Below are positions 45,421 to 54,310 of a stretch of DNA of 64,000 nucleotides, piece by piece. The DNA comes from Bradyrhizobium paxllaeri (lineage in GTDB: Bacteria > Pseudomonadota > Alphaproteobacteria > Rhizobiales > Xanthobacteraceae), in assembly GCF_001693515.2 (NCBI RefSeq), contig NZ_CP042968.1:620001-684000 (forward strand), written 5' to 3'. The notes beneath the pieces were generated by a model. The model had not been told where the DNA came from. It saw only the letters and a list, made by a program, of their open reading frames with translations, and did no database searches. Position numbers and translations under genes: made by a program. Each line of letters begins with the position of its first letter. Positions within the stretch are counted from its first letter, which is position 1.

Positions 45421-48400
45421 TTGAACTACGCCGGCAAATTCGGATCGGGCGACCTCGGCCCTTTTTCCGGCGCGGATATTGGCCTTGGGCCATGGCCGTC
45501 ACCGCACGGCCATCTTTCATCTCCCGGCAAGGTCCAGGTCGACAAAGTTTCGACACATGCGCCGTCCGACGCCATCATTGTTCCTGATGCGCATCTGCTG
45601 TTCAGCGGCGACTTCAAGCGGTCGGGCGTCGACCTGATCCTCTCGAGCGGCGAGCGCGAGCTCGTGCTGCCCGACTACTTCAAGGGCGAGAAGCGCGCCG
45701 CGCTCGCCTCGCCCGATGGCGCCCATCTGACCGGCGACATCGTCAACGCGCTGGCCGGGCACACCCAGTTCGCGCAGGCCGACGGCAGCGCCAGCGTCGC
45801 GCCGCAAATGATCGGCCATGTGACGAAGCTGGTCGGCAATGCGACGGCGATCCGCAACGGCGTGTCGATCATCCTGAACCAGGGCGACACCGTCCATAAG
45901 GGCGACGTCGTCCAGTCCGGCTCCGACTCGACGCTCGGCATCACCTTCATCGACGGCACCGTGTTCGGCCTCGCGTCGAACGCCAGGATGGTGCTGAACG
46001 AGATGGTCTACGACCCCAACGGGTCGGACAACAAATCGCTGCTCAGCCTGGTGCAGGGCACGATCTCCTTCGTCGCCGGCGCCACCGCCAAGAAGGGCGA
46101 CATGAAGGTCGATACGCCGGTCGCCACCATGGGCATCCGCGGCACCGCGGTGCTGGTCGAGATCGACTTCGAGGTGCCCGGGTCGGGCGTCGCGCCGCCG
46201 GCGAAATTCCAGGTGCTGGTCGAGCCCGACGGCACCACCGGCTCCTACATCCTGTTCGACAAGACCACGCTGACGCCGATTGCGACCGTCAACCGGGCCG
46301 GCACGCAGACGATCATCAATGGTCAGGGCGGTGTCAGCTTCCAATCGTCGGTGCAGCTATCGCCCGATGCGCAGAAGATCATCAGCGACGTGTTCTCGCT
46401 GAAGTTCACCGACCTGAACAACCCGAACACCAAGCTCACCACCAATTTCACCGACTCGATCATTCCGGAGACGTTGTTCGTCAAGCTGACCGGCGGGGAG
46501 TTCATTCCCGTGACGGTTCAGCTGGTCAACGTCCCGAACGGGGCTACCCCTTCCACGGATACGGGTCCGCCGCCCAGGCTCGAGCACATTCCGGGCCCGC
46601 CGCAGGCTGATGCGTCCGGCGGCGCCGTTACCGAACGGATAGATGTGACCGCGAGCTCCGCGCTCAACAGCATCTCCGGCAGCGTCAGCTATCTCGACCT
46701 CAACCGCGGTGACATACCGAGCGTCAGTGCGCAGTTTTCTTCCTTCATCTATCAGAATGCGCAGGGCGCCAACGTCACCGCCACGCTGACGGCGGAGCAA
46801 ATCGCCGCCATCCAGGCGGTCGAAGTGCCGCTGTCTGTAGCGCAGGATCCCAATGGCAAGAATTTCGGGACGGCGACCTGGACCTATAATATCGGCGATG
46901 GCGCGTTCGACTTCCTCGCCGCCGGCGAGAAGCTGGAGCTCACCTACCTGGCGCGGGTCGACAACAACTATGCGCCGTTCAACGAGACGACGTTCGTGCC
47001 GTTCACCATCGTCATCACCGGCACCAACGACAAGCCGACGATCTCCGCGACCGGCGGCGAAATCACGGAGCGGATCGGTACCGGCAACACCGCGATCGAT
47101 GTCGTGTCCGGCACCGTCACTTTCGGCGACGTCGACCTGACCGACCGTCCTGTCGTCAGCGTGGAAATCTCCGCGACCGATCCGTTCCGCTATTACGACG
47201 CTGAGGGCAACGACGTCACTGCGACGCTGACGCCGGAGCAGTTGGCGGCGATCCAGACCGTCGAGGTGCCGCTCAGCGTGGTGCAAGGGAGCGGAAACAC
47301 CAACAACGGCTCGGCGAGCTGGACCTACAGCATCGAGGACAGCAAGTTCGACTTCCTCGCCAAGGGCGAGACGCTGGTGCTCAACTATGTCGCCAAGGTC
47401 GATGACGGCCATGGCGGCGTCATCACCACGTCGATCACGGTCTCCATCGACGGCGCGGACGTTGCCGTCTCCGGTACCAACGACCTTCCGACCGTTGAGG
47501 CGACGAGCGCGGCATTCCTCGAATTGTCGAATCCCAGCCAGCCGAATCCGACCGGATCGCCGGCGCTTCATACCATATCGGGCACCATCAGCTTCATCGA
47601 TGTTGACCTGACCGACCGTCCGGTGGCGAGCGCGGCGTTCACGTCTTTCGCCTATGCCAGCGCCGCCTACACCGACATCACCTCATCGCTCACCGCGGCC
47701 CAATTGGCCGCGATCGCGAATGTGGATGTGCCGCTGACGGTGGTGCAGGCCAGCGGCAATACCAACAACGGTTCGGCAAGCTGGAGTTACAGCGTTGCCG
47801 ACGGGGCGTTCGACTTCCTCGCCGACGGCGAAATCCTCAACCTGACTTACACGGCGACCGTCGACGACGGGCATGGCGGCGTAGTGACCAAGCCGTTTAC
47901 CGTCATGGTCACCGGCAGTAACGATACGGCCGAGATCACCAGCGATCCACAGGTCGCGACGATTGCGGAAAAGGCCGACACCCACAATTCGACGACGCCG
48001 GATACGGCCAGCGGCGCGATCACGTTCACCGATGCCGACCTGACCGATACGCATGAGGTCAAGATCACCGGCGTCAGTGCTTCCGGCGTGATGACGGGCC
48101 TCGCCGACGGCACGGTTCAATTGAGCTGGCTGTCGCTGGGGCCGCTGATCGATTCCACGGATGGCGTGCTGGGTTCGAATATCTGGTCGTTCTCGGCGCC
48201 GGACAAATATTTCGACTATCTCGCCGATGGCGAGGCGGTCACGCTGACCTACACGGTGCAGGTCGATGACCATCATGGCGGCGTCACCTGGCAGGATGTC
48301 GCCGTTACCATCAACGGCAGCAACGACGCGCCCGAAATTGCCGATGTCGCACTGCAGGGCCTGACGGAGCCGACCAATACCGCGGCGCTGACGACGACGG

Positions 48401-49902
48401 TCTCGGTCGCGTTCACCGATCGCGATTTGTCTGACGTCGGTCATACCGCAACCATCACCGACGCGGTGGCGACCGGTACCACGTCGGGCCTTGCGCTCGA
48501 CAATGCGGCGCTGATCGCGCTGGTGACATCAGGCGCGGTGACCAAGGCTGCGGGCTCGTCGTCCGGCTCGGTCGACCTGTCATTCTCCGCGGCTTCGACG
48601 GCGTTCGACTATCTGGCCACGGGCGAAGTCCTGACGCTGACCTATACGGTTGCAATCGACGATGGCGATGGCGGAACAGCGTCCAGGGCTTTCACGATCA
48701 CCGTCACCGGCACCAACGACGCCCCGGTTTTCACCGCCGCCAATCTCGCGCCGACCTATCAGGCGGGCGAAGCCGCAGTGGCTCTCGCCGGCAGCGTCTC
48801 GGCCAGCGACGTCGATAGCAGCAATTACGCCGGCGGATCGTTCAGCGCGACCGTGACGGATGGTGGACACCAGGGCGACACGCTCACCATCGCGAACGGC
48901 GAGTTCATTTCGGTCAGCGGCACCGATATTCTGTACGATGCGGATGGGACGGCCGGTCCGGGCAGCGCCCAGATCGTCGGAACGTTTTCGGATTACGATA
49001 CCAACAGCCTGACCGTGACGCTGAACGGCAGCGCCAGCGATGCGGCCGTCGCCGCACTGGCGCAGGCGATCGAGTTTTCGAATTCCACGCCCGATCCGGT
49101 TGCCGGCGAGCGCACGGTGACCTTCACGCTCCAGGACGGCGGCGGCACCGCTCATGGCGGACAGGATTTGGCCTATTTCACCGCAAAGGTCGACGTCGAG
49201 GCCGTCGCAAATCCGGCCGCCCCGGTCCTGAGCGCCGAAAGCATCAGGGTTGTGGAGAATGGCGACGACGAGTTCACCACCACCGTGTTTGATATCAAAT
49301 TGTCCGATGACGACCAGGACGCGGACGTGACGATCACGGCGAGCGCTGTGCACGGTACGCTTTCCCCGGTGGAGGCGGGCAATGTTTCGGACATCAATGA
49401 CCAGTTTGCCGACGGCATCATTTACACACCGACGGACTACAACGGCGATAGCCACCTGAACGACATCGTCACGGTGATCGCAACAGATGCCAATGGCCAC
49501 AGCGACACCCTGAACTTCGTATTCCAGCAATCCGGATGGAACGGCGCCACGCTCGAAGGCACGAACGAAAAGGACGTCATTTTCGCAACCGAAGGCGACG
49601 ACACGCTGACCGGCCACGCCAAGGCCGATCAGTTTGTATTTGCGCCGGCGGACCAATACAACGATCCGAGCGCCGATGAGATTGCCGACTTCAAGCCGGG
49701 CGAAGATCACATCGATCTGCGCGCGTTCTCCGAGGTCAATTCGTCCAATATCGAGACGTGGCTCAGTACCCATGCGACGGCGAGCCCGACAGATGACGGG
49801 GACACGCTGATCACGCTCACTCACGGCGAAACCATCACCCTCAAGGGGGTCGCGGTCGCCAGCCTGCATACGAGCGATTTCATCGTCTCGCCGCATCCCT
49901 AG
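45421..49902 (+). CDS. Large FecR/VCBS-repeat surface protein, type I secretion substrate
   Basis: A protein of 1493 residues without an N-terminal signal peptide. The TTG start is the only candidate after an in-frame stop at 45406. Domains in order: an N-terminal segment of about 130 residues; a FecR-type domain at about 130-250 (VQSGSDSTLGITFIDGTVFGL, VDTPVATMGIRGTAVLVEI); then at least five VCBS/cadherin-like modules of about 130-150 residues, each closing with a GTNDxP-type linker near residues 540, 685, 837, 969 and 1101; a divergent module; and a C-terminal haemolysin-like segment (LEGTNEKDVIFATEGDDTLTG, then FKPGEDHIDLRAF), the typical secretion signal end. It is probably an extracellular adhesin. 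A type I secretion ATPase begins at 62785. No TAAG/PAAG site for LapG is evident in the N-terminal part. Confidence 0.88.
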   Translation: MNYAGKFGSGDLGPFSGADIGLGPWPSPHGHLSSPGKVQVDKVSTHAPSDAIIVPDAHLLFSGDFKRSGVDLILSSGERELVLPDYFKGEKRAALASPDGAHLTGDIVNALAGHTQFAQADGSASVAPQMIGHVTKLVGNATAIRNGVSIILNQGDTVHKGDVVQSGSDSTLGITFIDGTVFGLASNARMVLNEMVYDPNGSDNKSLLSLVQGTISFVAGATAKKGDMKVDTPVATMGIRGTAVLVEIDFEVPGSGVAPPAKFQVLVEPDGTTGSYILFDKTTLTPIATVNRAGTQTIINGQGGVSFQSSVQLSPDAQKIISDVFSLKFTDLNNPNTKLTTNFTDSIIPETLFVKLTGGEFIPVTVQLVNVPNGATPSTDTGPPPRLEHIPGPPQADASGGAVTERIDVTASSALNSISGSVSYLDLNRGDIPSVSAQFSSFIYQNAQGANVTATLTAEQIAAIQAVEVPLSVAQDPNGKNFGTATWTYNIGDGAFDFLAAGEKLELTYLARVDNNYAPFNETTFVPFTIVITGTNDKPTISATGGEITERIGTGNTAIDVVSGTVTFGDVDLTDRPVVSVEISATDPFRYYDAEGNDVTATLTPEQLAAIQTVEVPLSVVQGSGNTNNGSASWTYSIEDSKFDFLAKGETLVLNYVAKVDDGHGGVITTSITVSIDGADVAVSGTNDLPTVEATSAAFLELSNPSQPNPTGSPALHTISGTISFIDVDLTDRPVASAAFTSFAYASAAYTDITSSLTAAQLAAIANVDVPLTVVQASGNTNNGSASWSYSVADGAFDFLADGEILNLTYTATVDDGHGGVVTKPFTVMVTGSNDTAEITSDPQVATIAEKADTHNSTTPDTASGAITFTDADLTDTHEVKITGVSASGVMTGLADGTVQLSWLSLGPLIDSTDGVLGSNIWSFSAPDKYFDYLADGEAVTLTYTVQVDDHHGGVTWQDVAVTINGSNDAPEIADVALQGLTEPTNTAALTTTVSVAFTDRDLSDVGHTATITDAVATGTTSGLALDNAALIALVTSGAVTKAAGSSSGSVDLSFSAASTAFDYLATGEVLTLTYTVAIDDGDGGTASRAFTITVTGTNDAPVFTAANLAPTYQAGEAAVALAGSVSASDVDSSNYAGGSFSATVTDGGHQGDTLTIANGEFISVSGTDILYDADGTAGPGSAQIVGTFSDYDTNSLTVTLNGSASDAAVAALAQAIEFSNSTPDPVAGERTVTFTLQDGGGTAHGGQDLAYFTAKVDVEAVANPAAPVLSAESIRVVENGDDEFTTTVFDIKLSDDDQDADVTITASAVHGTLSPVEAGNVSDINDQFADGIIYTPTDYNGDSHLNDIVTVIATDANGHSDTLNFVFQQSGWNGATLEGTNEKDVIFATEGDDTLTGHAKADQFVFAPADQYNDPSADEIADFKPGEDHIDLRAFSEVNSSNIETWLSTHATASPTDDGDTLITLTHGETITLKGVAVASLHTSDFIVSPHP

Positions 49903-49993
49903 TATGGCTATCCGCCATTCGCGCCCGCATCCTTGATGCCGGTGCCATCTTCCGGCTTGTCTGGCGCCGCCAGTTAGCGAACAATCGAGAGCC

Positions 49994-52222
49994 ATGAAGC
50001 GACTACGGGCCTTACCGAGGTGGTTCAAGCGGCGCATTGGCTATGCAAGGCTGCTGTGCCTTGTACTGCTGATCGGGTTTGCCGCGCTGCGCGTCGCCGA
50101 TCCGGCGCCGGTGGAAGAAATTCGCGTCAGGACCTTTGACGCTTTCCAGCGTATCGATCCGCGCAAGAAAACGGCACGGCCGGTCACCATCGTCGACATC
50201 GACGACAAGAGCCTCGAGAAGCTCGGGCAGTGGCCATGGCCGCGGACGCGGATCGCAGCCCTCGTCACCGAGCTGACCAGGCTGGGCGCCGTGGTGATTG
50301 CCTTCGACGCGGTGTTTTCGGAGCCCGACCGGCTCAATCCCGGTGTCGCGGCCGAGGCGATCCCGCAGCTCGACGAGGAAACCCGCGCCAAGCTGCGTTC
50401 GTTACCGAGCAACGACCAGATCTTCGCCGACGTGATCCGCAAGTCGCGCGTCGTGCTCGGCGAGTCCGGGCTGCCGGAGGAAATCGCGGCCCTCGATAAG
50501 ACGCTGCCGGTCACCGGGCTCGCGATGCTTGGCGAGGAGCCGCAGCGCTTCATGTTCGAATTTCCGGGCCTTCTGCGCAACGTGCCGGTACTGGAGCACG
50601 CCGCCGCCGGGCGTGGCCTGTTCACCATCAAGCCCGAGCGCGACGGCATCGTGCGGCGGGTGCCGATGATCATGCTGGCGCAGGGCCAGACCATGCCCTC
50701 GCTGACCTTCGAGATGCTCCGCGTCGCTGCCGGCTCCGGCACCATTCTGATCAGGGCCGAAAAGGGCGGCATCAAGAGCCTCGGCATCGGGCGCGTCCAG
50801 ATACCGACCGATCTTAACGGGCAGCTCTGGGTTCACTATGCCCGCAACGACGCCTCGATCTACGTTCCTGCCTTCAACGTGCTGGAGCAGAACGTCGCGC
50901 CCGACATGATCGCAGGCAAGCTGGTGCTGATCGGCACCTCGGCGGTCGGCCTCAACGACATCAAGACCACGCCGGTGTCGCGCGCCATGCCCGGGGTCGA
51001 GATCCATGCCCAGGTGCTGGAGAGCGCGCTGACGGGCACGGTAATTTCGCGGCCGATCTACGGTACCGTCCTCGAATTTACGGCGGCGATGTTGTTCGGG
51101 CTACTGGTGATTGCGTTCGCGCCGCTGTTCGGGCCGGTCACGCTGGTCATCGTTGGCGGCGCGTTTGCAACCGTTCTGGTCGGAACATCGGCGTATTTCT
51201 ACGCGCAGCACCGCTTGCTGATCGATTTTACCTATCCCCTGATGTCGACTACCGCGATCTATCTCACGCTGATCTTTTCCAGCTTCGTGCGCGAGCAGCA
51301 ACAGCGCAAGCAGATCCGTGGCGCCTTCGCGCAATACATGTCGCCCGTGCTGGTCGAACAGCTCGCGCAGTCGCCGGAAAAGCTCGTGCTCGGCGGCGAG
51401 GAGCGTGAGTTGACCATCATGTTCTCCGACATGCGCGGCTTCACCTCGATCTCGGAGACCTACAAGAACGATCCGCAGGGCCTCACCGCGCTGATGAATC
51501 GCTTCCTGACGCCGCTGACCAACGCGATCCTCGCGCGCAAGGGCTACATCGACAAGTATATGGGCGACGCCATCATGGCGTTCTGGAACGCGCCGCTCGA
51601 CGACAAGGATCACGAGCTCAACGCCTGCGAGGCGGCGGTCGACATGCTGGAGCGCATCGACGAGCTCAATCAGGCGCGCGAGCAGGAGGCCAAGGAAGAG
51701 GGGCGTCCGTTCATTCCGCTCAATGCCGGCATCGGGCTCAATACCGGCATTTGCGTGGTCGGAAACATGGGCTCCGACCTCAAGTTCAATTATTCGGTGT
51801 TCGGCGACAGTGTCAATTTAGCTTCGCGCCTCGAAGGGCAATCCAAGGAATACGGCTTCCCCATCATCGTCGGCTCCAGGACCGCGCTGGCGGTCAAGGA
51901 CAAGTTCGCCATCCTCGAACTCGACTTCATCATGGTGAAGGGCAAGAAGGAGCCGGAGGTGATCTACGCCATCGCCGGCCGCGAAGACGTCGCACAGTCC
52001 GGCCGCTTCCAGCGCCTGCGCAACCTGACCATCGAGATGCTCTCCTGCTACCGCGCCCGCGATTGGGACGGCGCGCTCGCCGCGATCGAGCGCGGCCGCA
52101 AGACCGACGAGGCAAATTCGCTGGAGCTGCTCTACAATTTGTACGAAGCCCGCATCCGCGACTATCTCGAAAACCCGCCGCCGGAAGACTGGAACGGCGC
52201 GTTCGCGCTATTGACGAAATAA
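49994..52222 (+). CDS. CHASE2-domain class III adenylate cyclase
   Basis: A protein of 742 residues. N-terminal helix (LLCLVLLIGFAALRVA), a periplasmic CHASE2 sensor at about 40-340 (TIVDIDDKSLEKLGQWPWPRTRIAALV, VIAFDAVFSEPD, LIGTSAVGLNDIKTTP, MPGVEIHAQVLESAL), three transmembrane helices (about 355-440), then a cyclase domain. Catalytic residues are all present: metal Asp in TIMFSDMRGFTSISE and in KYMGDAIMAF, adenine-selecting Lys in DKYMGD and Asp in VFGDSVNLASRLEG, with the transition-state Asn and Arg in the same run. It should therefore make cAMP. It starts 91 bases after the adhesin stop and may share its transcript. Confidence 0.94.
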   Translation: MKRLRALPRWFKRRIGYARLLCLVLLIGFAALRVADPAPVEEIRVRTFDAFQRIDPRKKTARPVTIVDIDDKSLEKLGQWPWPRTRIAALVTELTRLGAVVIAFDAVFSEPDRLNPGVAAEAIPQLDEETRAKLRSLPSNDQIFADVIRKSRVVLGESGLPEEIAALDKTLPVTGLAMLGEEPQRFMFEFPGLLRNVPVLEHAAAGRGLFTIKPERDGIVRRVPMIMLAQGQTMPSLTFEMLRVAAGSGTILIRAEKGGIKSLGIGRVQIPTDLNGQLWVHYARNDASIYVPAFNVLEQNVAPDMIAGKLVLIGTSAVGLNDIKTTPVSRAMPGVEIHAQVLESALTGTVISRPIYGTVLEFTAAMLFGLLVIAFAPLFGPVTLVIVGGAFATVLVGTSAYFYAQHRLLIDFTYPLMSTTAIYLTLIFSSFVREQQQRKQIRGAFAQYMSPVLVEQLAQSPEKLVLGGEERELTIMFSDMRGFTSISETYKNDPQGLTALMNRFLTPLTNAILARKGYIDKYMGDAIMAFWNAPLDDKDHELNACEAAVDMLERIDELNQAREQEAKEEGRPFIPLNAGIGLNTGICVVGNMGSDLKFNYSVFGDSVNLASRLEGQSKEYGFPIIVGSRTALAVKDKFAILELDFIMVKGKKEPEVIYAIAGREDVAQSGRFQRLRNLTIEMLSCYRARDWDGALAAIERGRKTDEANSLELLYNLYEARIRDYLENPPPEDWNGAFALLTK

Positions 52223-52231
52223 TTCACTCGC

Positions 52232-52334
52232 TGTCATCACCCGCAAAAGCGGGTGATCCAGTACTCCGAGACGTTAGAGAATTAACCGGGAGGTCGCGGC
52301 GTACTGGATACTCCGCTTTTCGCGGAGTATGACG
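52232..52334. repeat. Palindromic repeat, family E
   Basis: It holds a CACCCGC/GCGGGTG hairpin at the left, ATCCAGTAC inverted as GTACTGGAT, and an ACTCCGC/GCGGAGT hairpin at the right. It lies 9 bases after the cyclase stop. One copy was seen in the window. Confidence 0.75.
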
Positions 52335-52374
52335 ATCTTTGTGAGGGGGCGGTCGCCTTATTCAACGAAGATCC

Positions 52375-52489
52375 GTAGGGTAGGCAAAGCGACTTGTCCG
52401 CCGTAGCTCGAAGAGCGAAGGCGTGCCCACTATCACGAGCGTGGAACGGAATGGTGGGCACGGCGCAAGAGCGCCTTTGCCCACCCTAC
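52375..52489. repeat. Dispersed palindromic repeat, family A, copy 3, with family D inserted
   Basis: The outer arms GTAGGGTAGGCAAAGCG and CTTTGCCCACCCTAC and the inner GTGCCCAC/GTGGGCAC match family A. Between the left outer and inner arms lies a 27-base family D unit (52397-52423), whose 25-base core is identical to one at 18313-18337. Confidence 0.85.
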
Positions 52490-52497
52490 GATTCCCG

Positions 52498-54111
52498 CTA
52501 CTCCAGCCCGATCTGGGTCAGATCCTGGAACCAGTGCTGCGCCTGCACGAACTTCTTCACCTTCGGCGACAGCGCATGCGGGTTGGTGTCGTGCACCACC
52601 CAGACCAGGGTGGCGTCGTCGACGATCGCTGCGTGCGCCTGCGCCAGGAGTTCGTCCTGCTTGGCGACGTCAAAAGTCTGCTTGGCCTCGTCGATCAGCG
52701 CGTCGACCTTCGGATTCTTGTAGCCGCCCCAGTTGACGCCGACGGGCGCGATCTGGCCGGAGTGGAAGAAGCGCACGATGGCGTAGAGCGGGTCTGACGT
52801 GACATAGGCGATGTTGTTGGAGGTGATGTTCGCATTCATCTCGTCGGCCGCGCCCTTGCGCCATGCTGTATACAGTGTTTCGAGCTCGACCACCTTGAAG
52901 TCGATCTCGATGCCGATTTCCTTGAAGCTCTGCTGCAGGAATTCGTTCATCGGCAGCGACAACATCTGCCCGGTGCCGCCCTGCGCGATGACGAAGGTCG
53001 TCTTCAGCGGCTTCTCCTTCGAGTAGCCTGCCTCTTGCACCAGCTTCTTCGCCGCCGCGACATCGTATTTGAGCCCGAAGGCGGGTTTGCCGAACCACGG
53101 GCTCGACGGGTCGACCTGTCCCTTGGCGGGCTTTGCCAATCCGTTCATCAGGCCAACCACCGCGTCGCGATCGATCGCGAGATTGAGCGCCTTGCGGAGG
53201 CGAATGTCGGTCCAGGGCGAGCCGGGCAGCACGCTCAGATGATAATTCCAGACATGCGGCGTGACGTTGTCGACGATCTTCATGCCGGCGGATTTGAGCT
53301 GCGGCACTGCATCGGGCGCCGGCGTTTCGATCAAATCGACCTGGCCGGCCAACAGCGCATTAGTGCGCGTCAGCGCCTCCGGCATCGGGATCAGCACGAT
53401 CTTGTCGGCCTTCGGAAGCCGCCTCTTGTCCCAGTAATCTGCGTTCTTGGTCAGCTCCGCGAGTTCGCGCGGCACCAGCTTCGTCAGCTTGAACGGCCCG
53501 GTGCCGGAGGGCTGGCTGGCAAACTTGTCCCAGTCCTTGCCGAGCTTTTCATATTGCGCGGGGCTCGAGACCAGGAACCAGAGCATCTGGTACGGGAAGA
53601 AGGAGTCGACGGTCTTGGTCGTGATTTCGATCGTGTCGTCGTCGATCTTGGTGTAGCTGGCGACCGAGGGCAGGCGGGTTTTCACCTGCGCGCTCTGCCG
53701 CTTGTCGAATTGCGGTGCCTTGTCGTTGAGCACCTTGTCCAGATTCCAGATCACGGCGTCGGCGTTGAACTCGCTGCCGTCGTGAAACTTGACGCCTTTG
53801 CGCAAGGTGAAGCGCCACTTCTTCTTGTCCTGCTCGTCGACCTTCCATTCGGTCGCCAGCCCCGGCACCAGCTTGCCCGGCCGGTCGGCCACGTCCATCT
53901 CCCAGGCGACCAGCGGATCGTAGATCGTATAGGCCGAAAACTGGTAGGCGCCGGCGCCACGGTCGGGCTGGCCGGTGGTCAACGGAATGTCGGCCATTGA
54001 TATGCCGTAGCGCACAACGGTCTCCGCCTGCGCCGAAATTGTAGGCAAGCCAAGAGGGAATCCGAGGGCTATTGCCGCGGCAGCAAGAAGCATCGAATAT
54101 CGGGTGCGCAT
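52498..54111 (-). CDS. Peptide-type ABC transporter solute-binding protein
   Basis: Periplasmic SBP_bac_5 protein of 537 residues. A signal peptide (MLLAAAAIALGFPLGLPTISAQA) is followed by VRYGISMADIPLTTGQPD, FTLRKGVKFHDGSEFNADAVIWNLDKVL, QPSGTGPFKL and DIRLRKALNLAIDRDAVVGLM. It is a clear paralogue of the divergent protein at 54311; long blocks align (VKFHDGS.FNADAV.WN, GQVD..E.PAPDAV, PHVW, GSPW.DIR.RKA.NL.IDR). A sigma-54 promoter lies 39 bases upstream. It has no transporter genes on its own side, so it may feed the transporter encoded on the right or deliver to another system. Confidence 0.94.
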   Translation of the reverse strand: MRTRYSMLLAAAAIALGFPLGLPTISAQAETVVRYGISMADIPLTTGQPDRGAGAYQFSAYTIYDPLVAWEMDVADRPGKLVPGLATEWKVDEQDKKKWRFTLRKGVKFHDGSEFNADAVIWNLDKVLNDKAPQFDKRQSAQVKTRLPSVASYTKIDDDTIEITTKTVDSFFPYQMLWFLVSSPAQYEKLGKDWDKFASQPSGTGPFKLTKLVPRELAELTKNADYWDKRRLPKADKIVLIPMPEALTRTNALLAGQVDLIETPAPDAVPQLKSAGMKIVDNVTPHVWNYHLSVLPGSPWTDIRLRKALNLAIDRDAVVGLMNGLAKPAKGQVDPSSPWFGKPAFGLKYDVAAAKKLVQEAGYSKEKPLKTTFVIAQGGTGQMLSLPMNEFLQQSFKEIGIEIDFKVVELETLYTAWRKGAADEMNANITSNNIAYVTSDPLYAIVRFFHSGQIAPVGVNWGGYKNPKVDALIDEAKQTFDVAKQDELLAQAHAAIVDDATLVWVVHDTNPHALSPKVKKFVQAQHWFQDLTQIGLE

Positions 54112-54149
54112 GATTTAAGCTCCATCGGGCAGGGGTTGGAGCTAAAAAA

Positions 54150-54166
54150 TGCAAACTTGGTGCCAG
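54150..54166 (-). promoter_or_regulatory. Sigma-54 (RpoN) promoter for the leftward binding-protein gene
   Basis: Read on the minus strand: CTGGCAC, five bases, TTGCA, with GG and GC ten bases apart as required. Every key position of the -24/-12 consensus is matched. The element ends 39 bases before the start codon at 54111, leaving room for a short leader with GGAG. Confidence 0.8.
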
Positions 54167-54244
54167 ATGGAGCATGGAAGGCGCACTTGCATGCGCGCAC
54201 TCACGGGAGTTGTGCGGCTAATGGCCTCCTGCGGGGCGCCGTCC

Positions 54245-54261
54245 TTGGCACAGGCGTTGCA
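54245..54261 (+). promoter_or_regulatory. Sigma-54 (RpoN) promoter for the rightward transport/amidase operon
   Basis: TTGGCAC, AGGCG, TTGCA matches the -24/-12 consensus in full, with the exact GG-N10-GC spacing. It lies 49 bases before the ATG at 54311. Repeated GCGCAC elements (54181 and 54195) and a later GTGCG, between this and the divergent promoter, are possible contacts for an activator such as NtrC, but no perfect NtrC site is evident. Confidence 0.8.
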
Positions 54262-54310
54262 TACCTTTGCATAAGAATTAGTCACCCAAGTCGAGAAGGG
54301 ATTGCTGCAT

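Noticed and set aside
45421..46000. A LapG cleavage site in the adhesin N-terminus
   Set aside because: No TAAG, PAAG or AAAG motif was found in the N-terminal region where it would be expected, so cleavage by the neighbouring protease is not claimed.
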